Origin: an uncultured Pseudomonadales bacterium
GTDB taxonomy: Bacteria > Pseudomonadota > Gammaproteobacteria > Pseudomonadales > UBA7434
Length of the DNA: 64,000 nucleotides
Direction of reading: 5' to 3'
NCBI GenBank assembly: GCA_943788835.1
Contig: CALSRU010000005.1
Location: forward strand, 85,343 to 149,342
Below are positions 36,887 through 45,840 of this stretch, piece after piece; the stretch's first letter is position 1, and every line of letters begins with the position of its first letter. The position numbers and the translations under genes are program-made. The notes beneath the pieces are model-generated. The model worked only from the letters and a program-made list of their open reading frames with translations, was not told where the DNA came from and did no database searches.

Positions 36887-38314
36887 GTGATTGAAGCCTG
36901 GCTGCATACCCATTTGCTGATTCTTGTCTACGCGGCACCAACTGTCGCTGCGGTTTATCATATATTACTTTTTAAGCGGGACGCTCAATCTGCGTTGGGT
37001 TGGATTATGGTGTGCGTGTTTGTGCCGTACGTCGGGGCAGTGGTTTATTTTTTGTTTGGGATTAATCGGGTCGGAGTCCGCGCGCGCAAGCTTGATCGAA
37101 GTTTATTTTCAGTTGCTATTGAAAGCGGCTCTCGTGAAGAACGGTTCGCGGTTGTAAATTCGTGGAATGACGATGAAGGTCTGCGGTATATTGGCCAAAG
37201 AATTTCTGGCCACTTGCTGACTTCGGCTAATAAAGTGGTTCCATTTTATAGTGGGAGCGAGGCTTATTCGGCGATGCTAGAAAGTATCGAGAATGCTCGG
37301 TATTCGGTCTTTTTGGCCACCTATATTTTCAAGAATGATACAGCAGGCATCGCCTTTATCAATGCGTTAGAGCGTGCGGCCAAGAGAGGTCTTGATGTCA
37401 AGGTTTTGTTAGATGGCATTGGTGAGTATTACTCATTTCAAAAGGTGTCTGTTTTATTGAAGGCGCGCGGAGTTTCGGTGGCGCGATTTTTACCGCCGAG
37501 ACTTTTTCCTCCGAGCCTACTCGTGAATTTGCGTAATCACCGCAAGCTCTTAATTGTCGATAATAACTTGGCTTATGCTGGCGGTATGAATATTGGCGAC
37601 AACCATACCGAACTTGCAAGCAAGCGTCGTAGTGTTACCGATATGCATTTTTCATTTGATGGCGCCATTGTCGATGACTTGGTTCAGCTGTTTTATTACG
37701 ATTGGAATTTCACAACAGGTGATTCTTGTGCGCCTTTGCAGCGCAATGTTGTTACGTCGCAAGGCGATATGTCATGTCGATTGATTCCTGATGGGCCAAG
37801 TGAAGAGTTGGATGCGCTGGCGTTGACTATTCAAACTGTCATTAGTGCAGCCGCTCATTCTGTGTATGTTATGACGCCTTATTTTTTACCAAGCCGAGAG
37901 TTAATTGCTGCCTTAGAATCGGCTGCACTTAGGGGCGTTAGTGTAACGGTGGTTTTGCCGCAAAAAAATAACATGCCTATTGTTCATTGGGCTAATCGCA
38001 ATATTTTGCTTGAGTTGTTGCAAGCTGGAGTCAGGGTTTTTTATCAGCCAGCGCCTTTTTGCCATTCCAAGCTGCTCTGCATTGATGAAAGTTATGCGTT
38101 AATAGGCTCCGCTAATCTTGATCCGCGCAGCCTTAGACTGAACTTTGAGCTGGGTGTAGAAATCTTTTCTGAGTCATTTAATCGTGATTTGCGTAATCAC
38201 TTTAGCCGGGTGGTGGCGAACAGTCAGGAGTTGCAGCTGTCGGCTCTGGCTAGCCGTGGTGTGGCTACTCGTTTGCGTGACTCAATAGCGGCGCTATTTG
38301 CCCCCTATTTATAA
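36887..38314 (+). CDS. Cardiolipin synthase (phospholipase D type)
   Basis: Condenses two phosphatidylglycerols to cardiolipin at the inner membrane. The 475-residue product starts with a GTG and has two N-terminal membrane segments (about residues 10-29 and 38-58). Two HKD catalytic motifs are complete: HRKLLIVD at 218-225 and HSKLLCID at 393-400, each followed by a glycine/asparagine-containing turn (AGGMN and IGSAN). The GAVVYFLFGINR sequence after the second span is typical of bacterial ClsA-like enzymes. The final residues after the second HKD region are longer than strictly needed and contain no recognised domain. Whether it is the ClsA or ClsB equivalent is not settled here, although the two spans favour ClsA. 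Confidence 0.9.
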   Translation: MIEAWLHTHLLILVYAAPTVAAVYHILLFKRDAQSALGWIMVCVFVPYVGAVVYFLFGINRVGVRARKLDRSLFSVAIESGSREERFAVVNSWNDDEGLRYIGQRISGHLLTSANKVVPFYSGSEAYSAMLESIENARYSVFLATYIFKNDTAGIAFINALERAAKRGLDVKVLLDGIGEYYSFQKVSVLLKARGVSVARFLPPRLFPPSLLVNLRNHRKLLIVDNNLAYAGGMNIGDNHTELASKRRSVTDMHFSFDGAIVDDLVQLFYYDWNFTTGDSCAPLQRNVVTSQGDMSCRLIPDGPSEELDALALTIQTVISAAAHSVYVMTPYFLPSRELIAALESAALRGVSVTVVLPQKNNMPIVHWANRNILLELLQAGVRVFYQPAPFCHSKLLCIDESYALIGSANLDPRSLRLNFELGVEIFSESFNRDLRNHFSRVVANSQELQLSALASRGVATRLRDSIAALFAPYL

Positions 38315-38589
38315 CCGACCTCAAACTTCGTGGATTGGCCGATGGATTAGAGATCCTGCCTGTCCTTCCAAGGGGTATTTCAAGATCTTGGCCTTGTTGA
38401 GGTGTACCTTAAGGGGGTAAAAGTCAGTATTTTAGCTGTAAATCACGGTAGTTCTTGCCTCGGGGCCAACATTCTCGTAGACTTCGCCCACTTTTTTTGT
38501 CCGATATCAAGATCGGGCTTTCACTCCTTGCTTCATCCCGCTGGCCACATGTCAGTACGGCGAGAAGCATTAACCCGTAAGGAGCAGTA

Positions 38590-39012
38590 ATGCGACACTA
38601 CGAAATTGTGTTCATGGTCCACCCTGACCAGAGCGAGCAAGTACCCAGCATGATTGAACGCTACACCGCGGCAATCACCAAAGACGGCGGCAAGATGCAT
38701 CGTCTAGAGGACTGGGGTCGACGCCAACTCGCGTATCCCATCAATAAACTCCATAAAGCGCACTATGTGTTAATGAACGTTGAGGCTACTCAAGAAGCCG
38801 TTGATGAATTGACTACTAACTTCCGCTATAACGATGCAGTGTTGCGTAATCTTGTTATACGCACCAATGCGGCTGAAACTGGCGAGTCGCCGATTATGAA
38901 GTCCGAGCAAGAGCAGCGTGACCGCAAAGCACGCTACGACGCCCGTTCAGACTCAAACGCTAACGCGGCTCCAGCAGCTGCCGCCCCAGCCGCCGCCGAA
39001 GCTAAAAGCTAG
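38590..39012 (+). CDS. rpsF: 30S ribosomal protein S6
   Basis: Binds S18 and 16S rRNA in the 30S platform. The 140-residue protein begins [19 protein letters not shown], and [16 protein letters not shown] is strongly S6-specific. The C-terminal 30 residues are Ala-rich and variable, as is usual. AAGGAG precedes the start. The 275-base upstream region contains a small hairpin (38501-38505 with 38512-38516) and may carry the S6:S18 autoregulatory leader known from many bacteria, but I could not identify its conserved motif with confidence. It heads the rpsF-rpsR-DUF2232-rplI cluster. Confidence 0.97.
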   Translation: MRHYEIVFMVHPDQSEQVPSMIERYTAAITKDGGKMHRLEDWGRRQLAYPINKLHKAHYVLMNVEATQEAVDELTTNFRYNDAVLRNLVIRTNAAETGESPIMKSEQEQRDRKARYDARSDSNANAAPAAAAPAAAEAKS

Positions 39013-39017
39013 AGGCT

Positions 39018-39036
39018 CGGGGTTTATCAAGCCCCG
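39018..39036 (+). terminator. Hairpin between rpsF and rpsR, possible attenuator
   Basis: An eight-pair stem including one wobble, closing on a three-base loop, begins six bases after the rpsF stop and is followed by only three T. It may stabilise the rpsF mRNA end or reduce rather than stop reading into rpsR. Confidence 0.45.
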
Positions 39037-39122
39037 TTTGGTTATGTGACGTGCGAATTTTTTTAAAAATCAGCATATTAAGCTGTTTGTTAACAGCAAT
39101 ATCCAGTAAGTAGGAGAGCATT

Positions 39123-39350
39123 ATGGCTCGTTTTTTTCGTCGACGTAAGTTCTGTAAATTCACCGCAGAGGGCATCGACTACATCGATTATAAAGATCTC
39201 GACATCCTCAAAGAGTACATTTCGGAAACAGGTAAAATTGTGCCTAGCCGAATCACCGGTACTAAAGCGAAGTATCAGCGCCAGTTAGCGACTGCAATTA
39301 AGCGCGCTCGATTTTTGGCTTTGGTTCCTTATACCGATAGCCACGAATAG
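39123..39350 (+). CDS. rpsR: 30S ribosomal protein S18
   Basis: A 75-residue basic protein that pairs with S6 on the small subunit. It begins [17 protein letters not shown] and contains [35 protein letters not shown], all canonical. AGGAG precedes the start. There is no priB gene between rpsF and rpsR, unlike in enterobacteria; the 110-base gap contains only a hairpin. This fits the Pseudomonas-like arrangement and is relevant to the primosome genes seen at 43.6-45.4 kb. Confidence 0.98.
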   Translation: MARFFRRRKFCKFTAEGIDYIDYKDLDILKEYISETGKIVPSRITGTKAKYQRQLATAIKRARFLALVPYTDSHE

Positions 39351-39486
39351 AGCATGTTTGCGGGTCTGAATTTGCCCCGCGAATATTTGATAGTGTTTAT
39401 AAGATGGTGTTCACAGTTGATGTGGCCGATTCTGGGTTTGCTATTTCAAGGCTAGAAAAGCAGGTCGATTTATTCGGACGCAAGCT

Positions 39487-40362
39487 ATGAAATCACTCGC
39501 CGACTTTATTATGCGCGGGCCAGTGCAAGGGGCTTTAGTGGCTGCACTGGCTACGGCGAGTTTATTTTTGGCTTGGATTGGTGCCGCGGCAGTGGCATTA
39601 ATGGTGTTAAGGTACGGGGTTAATCGTGCAGCCATTGTGTTTTTGGCAGCGCTTGCCCCAGCCGCTTTTTGGATGCACGCGGGAGATATTGGTCCGCTTA
39701 CCACATTAGTTTGTACAGTTGTTTTAGCGGCGGCCTTGCGGGTTTCACAAAGCTGGTCGATCGTTTTGTTATCTACACCATTCGTTATTGGCGTGTGGTG
39801 CATGCTGATTGTGCTGTTTGCACCAGAGTACGTCGAAATAATCCGTTCAATTTTTGAACAGGTTTTGGAGGGTTTTAAGGCTCGCGTCATGAGTTCAGCC
39901 AGTGATGCTGAGCGAGAAGTGCTTGATCGTATCAGTGCTCCGAGTGGGATGCAGATTATGGGCATGTTGGCGATATTGCAGGCTCTAACGACGATTTTTA
40001 GCTTGTTAGTTGGGCGTTGGTGGCAGGCTCTGTTGTATAACCCTGGTGGTTTTCAACAAGAGTTTCATGCATTGAAATTAGATCGGCTGCATGGCTTGGT
40101 TTTGGTAGGCGGGTTTATCGTAGTCGCTTCGCAAGACTCTTACAGCGCCTGGTCATGGATGTTTATTGTGCCTTTGTTGGTGGCCGGAATAGCTTTGGTA
40201 CATGGGTTAGTGGCACAAAGTAGGCTGCCTGCGCGCTGGTTAGTGTTGTTTTACATGGCATTGTTTGTGTTTCGGCCGCTGGTGGCACTACTAGCTGCGG
40301 TAGCAGTTGCCGATAGCGCATTAGATTTTCGCTCGCGTGTTGGGCAAAAGAATCGAGATTAG
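39487..40362 (+). CDS. DUF2232-type multi-span membrane protein
   Basis: A 291-residue inner-membrane protein with about seven or eight hydrophobic segments, for example around residues 12-45, 55-85, 90-115, 155-180, 200-245 and 250-280. Its position between rpsR and rplI is where Pseudomonas and its relatives have an uncharacterised membrane protein of the DUF2232 family, related to YybS of Bacillus. No catalytic motif is visible. A charged segment near residues 120-150 (ending ERE VLDR) probably forms a cytoplasmic or periplasmic loop. The context suggests regulation with ribosomal genes, but no function can be given. Confidence 0.75.
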   Translation: MKSLADFIMRGPVQGALVAALATASLFLAWIGAAAVALMVLRYGVNRAAIVFLAALAPAAFWMHAGDIGPLTTLVCTVVLAAALRVSQSWSIVLLSTPFVIGVWCMLIVLFAPEYVEIIRSIFEQVLEGFKARVMSSASDAEREVLDRISAPSGMQIMGMLAILQALTTIFSLLVGRWWQALLYNPGGFQQEFHALKLDRLHGLVLVGGFIVVASQDSYSAWSWMFIVPLLVAGIALVHGLVAQSRLPARWLVLFYMALFVFRPLVALLAAVAVADSALDFRSRVGQKNRD

Positions 40363-40492
40363 GCTCTACTAGGGCGCTAATTAATGATTGGCTGCGAATT
40401 GGCAGCGGTGGGAAGTTGGCGGTAGGAAGTTGGTATTTGTTATCGCTTGGCTTCGATGCTGCAGAAATTAATATTTTGTTGAGGAACGTGAG

Positions 40493-40942
40493 ATGGAAGT
40501 TATTTTATTAGAGAAAGTGGCCAAACTGGGTGAGCTTGGCGATAAGGTTAATGTGAAGGCCGGCTTCGGGCGTAATTTTTTGATCCCGTACGGTAAAGCG
40601 CTCCCTGCCACGGCCAATAATCTTGCCGAATTTGAGGTGCGCCGAGTTGAATTGCAGGCCGCGGCTGACGCATTGTTTGCTGAAGCGCAGCAGCGTGCAG
40701 AGCAATTGACAGACTTTTCAGTGACGATTGAAGCTAATGCTGGCGAAGAGGGCAAATTGTTTGGCTCTATCGGTACCCGCGATATTGCTGACGCGGTGAG
40801 TGCTAAAGGGCATGCCGTGAAAAAATCTGAAGTGACTCTACCCATGGGTGTGATTCGCGAAGTGGGCACCTATGACGTGTCTTTGCGTCTACATAGTGAC
40901 CTTTCAATCACTGTCCAAGTGGTTGTAGAAGCTGAAGCTTAA
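40493..40942 (+). CDS. rplI: 50S ribosomal protein L9
   Basis: A 149-residue ribosomal protein with the usual two-lobed structure. The N-terminal RNA-binding domain reads [17 protein letters not shown] and [19 protein letters not shown] long connecting helix spans residues about 42-75, and the C-terminal domain contains [18 protein letters not shown] lies shortly before the ATG. It precedes dnaB, as in Pseudomonas and E. coli. A compact hairpin without a T run follows the stop. Confidence 0.98.
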   Translation: MEVILLEKVAKLGELGDKVNVKAGFGRNFLIPYGKALPATANNLAEFEVRRVELQAAADALFAEAQQRAEQLTDFSVTIEANAGEEGKLFGSIGTRDIADAVSAKGHAVKKSEVTLPMGVIREVGTYDVSLRLHSDLSITVQVVVEAEA

Positions 40943-40981
40943 TTAGTCAGTTGTTAGCTGGATTTTAAGAGATAGGTGCTT

Positions 40982-41002
40982 ATGGCCCGTTTCGCGGGCC
41001 AT
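40982..41002 (+). other. G/C-rich hairpin between rplI and dnaB
   Basis: A perfect eight-pair stem (40982-40989 with 40995-41002), loop TTTCG. No T run follows, so it is more likely an mRNA-stabilising or processing element than a terminator. Confidence 0.5.
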
Positions 41003-41182
41003 TGAATAATAATGAATGAGGCGCCGGGTCTTGTGTTCGGCTGTTTGCTAGAGCGTGAGGCAATTATTTTGCCGTAGCTCGCGTTTTTCCATTTCAGAAG
41101 GCCATTGTGAGCTATCATAACGGAAAGGTTATGTAGCCAAGTATGGCGATGACCTGAAAAGCATATTTCGCTGATTAAATAG

Positions 41183-42874
41183 TTGTACACAACGGCTGCT
41201 AAGAACGTGTCTGATACCGATAATTCCAAAGAACTGTCTGCTAGTATCCAGTCTGGCGCTGGCAATGCACCTGATGTGTCGCGCGATGATTCAATATTCA
41301 GTATGTCTAGCCAAGAGGCTGCCGGCGCGACTGAATTCAGCGACTCGAGCATGGTCAGCAGTTCAGTATTTGATTTTAACAGTGAGGCTCCCGATGCGGG
41401 AGCTTTCTATGATGAGGCAGGCTATGGTGGGCAGGATGAGCTTAGCGCCGCTTCGCCTTCGGGCCTTGATGCCGCTCCGGAATCTCTGGCCACATCGCCA
41501 AGTTATGCGAATGACGTCGGCGATTTAAAAACCTTACCGCATTCTGCTCAGGCTGAGCGATCACTGCTTGGCGGTCTTATGTTATCGCATGAGGCTTGGG
41601 ATGCCATAGCCGATATGGTTACGTCGCAGGATTTCTATTTTCAAAAACATACGCATATTTTTGCTGAATTGGCACGCTTGTCCGATGCAGCCGAGCCGCT
41701 TGATGTTGTTACGCTGTCAGGGGCGCTTGAAAAAAGGGATTTGCTCGATGCTGCAGGCGGCCTAAGCTACCTCGTTGAGCTGGTGAAAAACACGCCTTCG
41801 GCGGCTAATATTCGATCTTACGCGAGTATTGTTCACGATCGTGCAACCTTGCGCCGCATTATTACCACAGCAACACATATTCAAAACACCGCGTTTAGCC
41901 CCGAGGGTCGCGATGCGACTGAGGTGCTTGATGGGGCTGAGCGATTGATCATGCAGGTGGGTGAAAACAGCCCTAAGCAGGGCGGGCCTATTCCTGTTAA
42001 TGCTTTAATCAAAGACGCGCTCAATAAAATTGATGAGTTGTTTAACAAAAAAGGCGCAATTACCGGGCTCTCTACTGGTTTCGCTGACCTTGATGCTAAA
42101 ACCTCGGGCTTGCAGCCGGCAGACTTAGTGATTGTGGCGGGTCGACCATCAATGGGTAAAACGTCTTTTGCGATGAACTTGGTTGAGAATGCAGTACTGC
42201 ACACAGAAAAACCCGTGCTGGTGTTCAGCATGGAGATGCCTGCAGGTTCATTGATGATGCGACTGCTTTCTTCGGTTGGCAAAATTGACCAAACGCGTGT
42301 GCGCAACGGTCAGCTCGAAGACGAAGATTGGACCAAGCTCAGTGCGGCTATGCAGCAACTTAAAAATCGCCCCTTGCTTATCGATGATACGCCGGCCCTG
42401 ACGCCTACTGAAGTGCGATCGCGCGCGCGTCGAGTAGCGCGCGAGCATGGCAGTATCGGTATGATCATGATCGATTATTTGCAGTTGATGCAAGTAGCGG
42501 GTGGCAATGAGGGGCGAACGCAGGAAATCAGTGAGATTTCGCGCAACCTTAAGAGTATTGCTAAAGAATTTGATTGTCCGATGGTGGCACTCTCACAGCT
42601 CAATCGAAGCTTAGAGCAGCGACCAAACAAACGGCCGGTCATGTCTGATCTGCGAGAGTCGGGAGCCATTGAGCAAGACGCAGATCTCATCATGTTTATT
42701 TACCGTGATGAAGTTTACAACGAAGAATCCGATGATAAGGGCACTGCCGAGATTATTATTGGTAAGCAGCGTAACGGCCCAATTGGCACGTCGCGACTAG
42801 CGTTTATTGGTCAATATACCCGCTTCGAAAATCTTGCCCATGGCGACTATCACGGCTCCTCGCCACACGAATAG
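41183..42874 (+). CDS. dnaB: Replicative DNA helicase DnaB with an acidic N-terminal extension
   Basis: Hexameric 5'-3' helicase that unwinds DNA at the replication fork. The conventional protein begins near residue 117 with LPHSAQAERSLLGGLML. The N-terminal primase-binding domain runs to about residue 260 and the RecA-like ATPase domain follows, with Walker A GRPSMGKTSF, Walker B MIMIDYLQLM and the C-terminal arginine-finger region. Upstream, the frame stays open for 116 codons rich in Ser, Ala, Asp and Glu. The candidate starts are TTG 41183, GTG 41207, ATG 41303 and ATG 41351, none with a good ribosome-binding site, so at least 60 extra residues are likely whichever is used. E. coli DnaB has only about 30 residues before the equivalent point. 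Confidence 0.93.
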   Translation: MYTTAAKNVSDTDNSKELSASIQSGAGNAPDVSRDDSIFSMSSQEAAGATEFSDSSMVSSSVFDFNSEAPDAGAFYDEAGYGGQDELSAASPSGLDAAPESLATSPSYANDVGDLKTLPHSAQAERSLLGGLMLSHEAWDAIADMVTSQDFYFQKHTHIFAELARLSDAAEPLDVVTLSGALEKRDLLDAAGGLSYLVELVKNTPSAANIRSYASIVHDRATLRRIITTATHIQNTAFSPEGRDATEVLDGAERLIMQVGENSPKQGGPIPVNALIKDALNKIDELFNKKGAITGLSTGFADLDAKTSGLQPADLVIVAGRPSMGKTSFAMNLVENAVLHTEKPVLVFSMEMPAGSLMMRLLSSVGKIDQTRVRNGQLEDEDWTKLSAAMQQLKNRPLLIDDTPALTPTEVRSRARRVAREHGSIGMIMIDYLQLMQVAGGNEGRTQEISEISRNLKSIAKEFDCPMVALSQLNRSLEQRPNKRPVMSDLRESGAIEQDADLIMFIYRDEVYNEESDDKGTAEIIIGKQRNGPIGTSRLAFIGQYTRFENLAHGDYHGSSPHE

Positions 42875-43034
42875 TAAGGTCAACTTAAGCCAGCTTAAAA
42901 CCCCCTCTTAACCTTCCCTAGTCAGTCTGATTTTACACCTCAAAACCGTTTGCATGTGGCAATTCCCACGCATGTTCGCTTAGTGCCCAGCTTGCGCCGA
43001 TCTAAAGCTTGGCTTTTGTTTACTTTGGTGCCGT

Positions 43035-43505
43035 TTATTTCGAATGGTGGGTTGGGTCTTTTCTCAGAACCGCCGGCTCGTATCCCTCGATAAACTCGCG
43101 CGGCATTCTTCTGGGCTTGCCGCTGCTCAATTCTATGCAGGCGAAGCGCATTGCCGCTCGCAGCAGAGTTATGCCATCGCTGGGGCGAATCACTTGGAAT
43201 TCGCGATGCATGGTGAGTTTTCGGTCCCAGCTGGTAATCCAAGTGCCCGCGACGATTTCATCACCCTCGACGGAGGCTTGCAAATAGTGGAATTCACTGT
43301 GAATGATTGCCATCGCCCGATCAAGCGACTGATAGCTGTTTAGATCTAGTCCTAACGCGTTGGAGTGAGTCCACGCAAGCTGCTGGCACCAGTTTACATA
43401 AACGGCGTTATTGGTGTGGTAGAGCCCGTCAATGTCTTCGGGCGTCACTTGGGTGCATAGAATATGAGGATCGGGGTGATCCCAGAGTTTGTTTAGTTCG
43501 TCCAT
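43035..43505 (-). CDS. Hot-dog-fold acyl-CoA thioesterase (4HBT type)
   Basis: A 156-residue cytoplasmic thioesterase candidate. I start at the ATG at 43505, which has GGAGG five bases upstream; the frame extends to 43598 without homology. The family signature is seen as TQVTPEDIDGLYHTNNAVYVNWCQQLAWTHS, where the Asp and His-Thr-Asn positions correspond to the active-site loop of 4-hydroxybenzoyl-CoA thioesterase-like enzymes. The later YLQASVEGDEIVAGTWI and RAAMRFACIEL strands complete the fold. It is next to dnaB and converges with it across a 160-base gap. The physiological acyl-CoA is unknown. Confidence 0.82.
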   Translation of the reverse strand: MDELNKLWDHPDPHILCTQVTPEDIDGLYHTNNAVYVNWCQQLAWTHSNALGLDLNSYQSLDRAMAIIHSEFHYLQASVEGDEIVAGTWITSWDRKLTMHREFQVIRPSDGITLLRAAMRFACIELSSGKPRRMPREFIEGYEPAVLRKDPTHHSK

Positions 43506-43625
43506 AGAACCTCCGAATTTTTGCGCCCCGAATTTTGGGATTGGAGTAAAAATGCCTGAGTGAATTTTTTGGCTAACTAGAGTTGAGTTTCTATGCACGC
43601 TAGCCGGTAATTTAGATTTTGGCTT

Positions 43626-44309
43626 TTAGTCCAATGCTAGTTGCTCACGAAGTTTTGCTAGCCTTTTAATTTTTTCTTGTTGGTTTAGCGGTTCCGAAGG
43701 TGGCGTTGTTTCAGCCGTCTGCTCCGAACTAGCTGGGGGCAGCGCCAGTGCCTGCCCCTCACGTAGCTGCCTGGCTAAGCGATCGTAGTGTCCAGAAAAA
43801 ACGCTGAAGGTTTTTGCCTCAGGTTGTCCGCGCAAAAAACTCCATCCGGTCGCTTTGCCCGCGTGATAAGCCAAGTTGTGCGACCAATTGTTGTTTTCAT
43901 AGGGCGCATGCGCCGTGCAGGCTTCCAAAAAAGCATCGCGCACCGTGGGCAGTGCGAAAGCAAACTGGTCACAAAAACCCAAAAAACGATGTAGGGTAGG
44001 TAAATATTCTGAGTCTTCAATAACTGTTTTAGCTGCCTTTAAAATGGTTTTTGCATCGAAGGGCGCGAGTGATTGTAGCCATAATCGCTTGGCTTGGTTG
44101 AGCGTGTCGCTATCGGAATAGGCCGCATAAAATTGATTGTGGTAGTTGATTCTAAAAAGCGAAAAGACTTGATTGATAGCATCAACTTGTAATGCGTCCG
44201 CTTTTTTCTGGGTGTTAGTTGGCCCAGCTTCGGTCGGTGAGATCTTCGAGGAGTGAGCGATCTCGCGTGCGGCGTTTTTCGTCAGTGTGTCCATGTTTTC
44301 CATTAGCAT
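43626..44309 (-). CDS. Lambda P-like helicase-loader candidate
   Basis: A 227-residue soluble protein resembling phage replication protein P (DnaB loader). The central part has the pattern of that family: INQVFSLFRINYHNQFYAAY, then a WLQSLAPFDAKTILKAAKTV helix pair and YLPTLHRFLGFCDQ. It lacks a Walker motif, as lambda P does, and so differs from DnaC. The C-terminal 50 residues are low in complexity and end in a basic helix. Its start (ATG 44309, or in-frame ATG codons at 44303 and 44294) lies inside the preceding gene in another frame, an overlap of 80-95 bases. A published proposal of domesticated lambda O/P genes acting as helicase matchmakers (named dopC/dopE) may describe this pair; I recall this from memory and have not checked it here. 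Confidence 0.6.
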   Translation of the reverse strand: MLMENMDTLTKNAAREIAHSSKISPTEAGPTNTQKKADALQVDAINQVFSLFRINYHNQFYAAYSDSDTLNQAKRLWLQSLAPFDAKTILKAAKTVIEDSEYLPTLHRFLGFCDQFAFALPTVRDAFLEACTAHAPYENNNWSHNLAYHAGKATGWSFLRGQPEAKTFSVFSGHYDRLARQLREGQALALPPASSEQTAETTPPSEPLNQQEKIKRLAKLREQLALD

Positions 44310-45408
44310 TGTGCTCTTTAGCTTGATGGGTTCTTGACCATTGGTGTTTTACATACTGTAGAAATTTAGTATTCCACGAGTGATGTAATTCGTTTTTGTC
44401 GCGCCAGTACATCATGAATTCCGGCACAAGTTCTTTAGCAAACTGTTCTTCAATATTGGCAATGGCTAATACGTCAAATACCTCATGATCTGGTTGCCAA
44501 TTTTCATACATAGGAACCGGTTCAGTATCGTGCTTGAGCGTGTGCGTATAGCGTGCCCACTGTCTTTTTACATGGGTAACAAACTTTGAGTTCCAGGTGG
44601 CTTGGGCATCGCCGCGTTCTTGCCAGTACAGCACGAATTCGGCTATGGCGTCATCAACAAAGTTTTGATGGATACCCATCCGCAATAAAATTTCAACTGC
44701 ATCGATGCTAGGTTGCCAGCTAGGCTGCATGCCTTGAGAGTTGCCGGCAGATCGTTGTGCTAGTCGCGCAGTCCGCTCATGCTGCTGTTGTTTATCTTGT
44801 TGCCAGCGCCGGTTTACATGCTGTAAAAATTTACTCGACCAGCTGTGTGAGATCTCATTGCGTTCGCGCCAGTACAAAACGAATTCGTCAACAGCACTTA
44901 ATATAAAGGAGGGCGCTACGCCTTGTTGTTGTAGCTGAGTAATCACGGCTGCATCAGGTTGCCACTGAGCGTCAATTTTGTGTCCGCCCAAACCGGGTTG
45001 GAGAGCTGAGCGCCTTGGCGCCGCTATGGGCTCTGCCGCTAATTGCTGGTTGATGGCAAAGGCAAATGAATGACTTTCGCTTGATGGCAGTGTATCGATA
45101 ATGAGCATGCCTAAATTGATCAGGCTTTGCAGAATACGGCGCACCGATGCGGGAGTCCAAAAAGGCAACTGCTCGGCAAGTGCGGCCAGAGAAAGGTGCG
45201 CCCATTGATAACCCTGAGGTAAATGACTTTTCCCATACGCCGATGGGTTGCTGCCTTTCGCTATTGCCGAAGTGCTATTAGGATTGCCATTGCTGAACTG
45301 GCAGCAAGCCTCTAAATGCTGAAGTAAAATGGCTTCTTCAAGACCAATAGACGCCGCTAATGAGGGCGATACTAGTACGGGCCTTTCAGGAATCAGCGAG
45401 TGGCTCAT
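44215..45408 (-). CDS. Replication-initiation-like protein with three tandem DnaT-type DNA-binding repeats
   Basis: A protein of about 397 residues, with the ATG at 45408 preferred and the frame opening at 45456. The N-terminal part (about 1-125) looks like a winged-helix domain: MSHSLIPERPVLVSPSLAAS, IGLEEAILLQHLE, then TPASVRRILQSLINLGML. Three copies of a unit of about 55 residues follow at roughly 149-202, 231-284 and 304-357. Each begins with WQP and has the core EFVLYWRERN (or EFVLYWQERG, EFMMYWRDKN) and SWSSKFLQHVNRRW (or close variants). This unit matches the C-terminal ssDNA-binding domain of primosomal protein DnaT. It is co-transcribed with the lambda P-like gene downstream and lies close to dnaB, which suggests that the two proteins deliver DnaB to DNA. 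Confidence 0.75.
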   Translation of the reverse strand: MSHSLIPERPVLVSPSLAASIGLEEAILLQHLEACCQFSNGNPNSTSAIAKGSNPSAYGKSHLPQGYQWAHLSLAALAEQLPFWTPASVRRILQSLINLGMLIIDTLPSSESHSFAFAINQQLAAEPIAAPRRSALQPGLGGHKIDAQWQPDAAVITQLQQQGVAPSFILSAVDEFVLYWRERNEISHSWSSKFLQHVNRRWQQDKQQQHERTARLAQRSAGNSQGMQPSWQPSIDAVEILLRMGIHQNFVDDAIAEFVLYWQERGDAQATWNSKFVTHVKRQWARYTHTLKHDTEPVPMYENWQPDHEVFDVLAIANIEEQFAKELVPEFMMYWRDKNELHHSWNTKFLQYVKHQWSRTHQAKEHNANGKHGHTDEKRRTRDRSLLEDLTDRSWAN

Positions 45409-45840
45409 GATTTTGCTAGGCCGTCGCTGCTTACTGATAGTTGCATCCAGAAACATAGGCTCTGGGAGGGTTTTATAGGGAATACGGCTGTTGTTGTAGG
45501 CGCAGTCAGATCAATGGATATTTGCATAGGATAAAGAGTTCTTGCACGGTGAGTACGGCAGCGTATCTCGACTTAGTTTAAAGCACGGCGGTGCGAAACT
45601 CTACCAAAGCCACAAAAACAATTCGCTTTATTGCGCTGAGCCGCCAGAGGTTAAGCTACAGGTTGCATCCACAACTGCTCCATTGCCGCGTACAATAGCG
45701 TGCAAAACTGGGCGGCTGGTCAAAAGCCATATTGATCGCTAAATTTCTATGAGGGGGGTTCGTTATGTGCTTGAAAGTACACGACAAAACTCTGGTAGAA
45801 GTGACTAGCCGGTCTGCAGCGTATTGTTAAGAGGTAGTCA
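45409..45840. other. Divergent intergenic region between the DnaT-like gene and radA
   Basis: About 430 bases without a convincing gene; a 66-codon frame at 45542-45742 has no ribosome-binding site. TACAAT at 45691-45696 is a candidate -10 box for radA, but no matching -35 is visible. No SOS box was found. Confidence 0.4.

Noticed and set aside
39441..39965. A 174-codon minus-strand frame opposite the DUF2232 gene
   Set aside because: The plus-strand frame gives a consistent multi-span membrane protein at a conserved location; the antisense product has no features.
43009..43343. Plus-strand frames overlapping the thioesterase gene
   Set aside because: The minus-strand frame has the hot-dog-fold signature and a good ribosome-binding site.
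45663..45696. TTGCAT and TACAAT considered as a promoter for radA
   Set aside because: The spacing is 22 bases, too long for a standard sigma-70 promoter; only the -10-like hexamer is retained as a weak hint.
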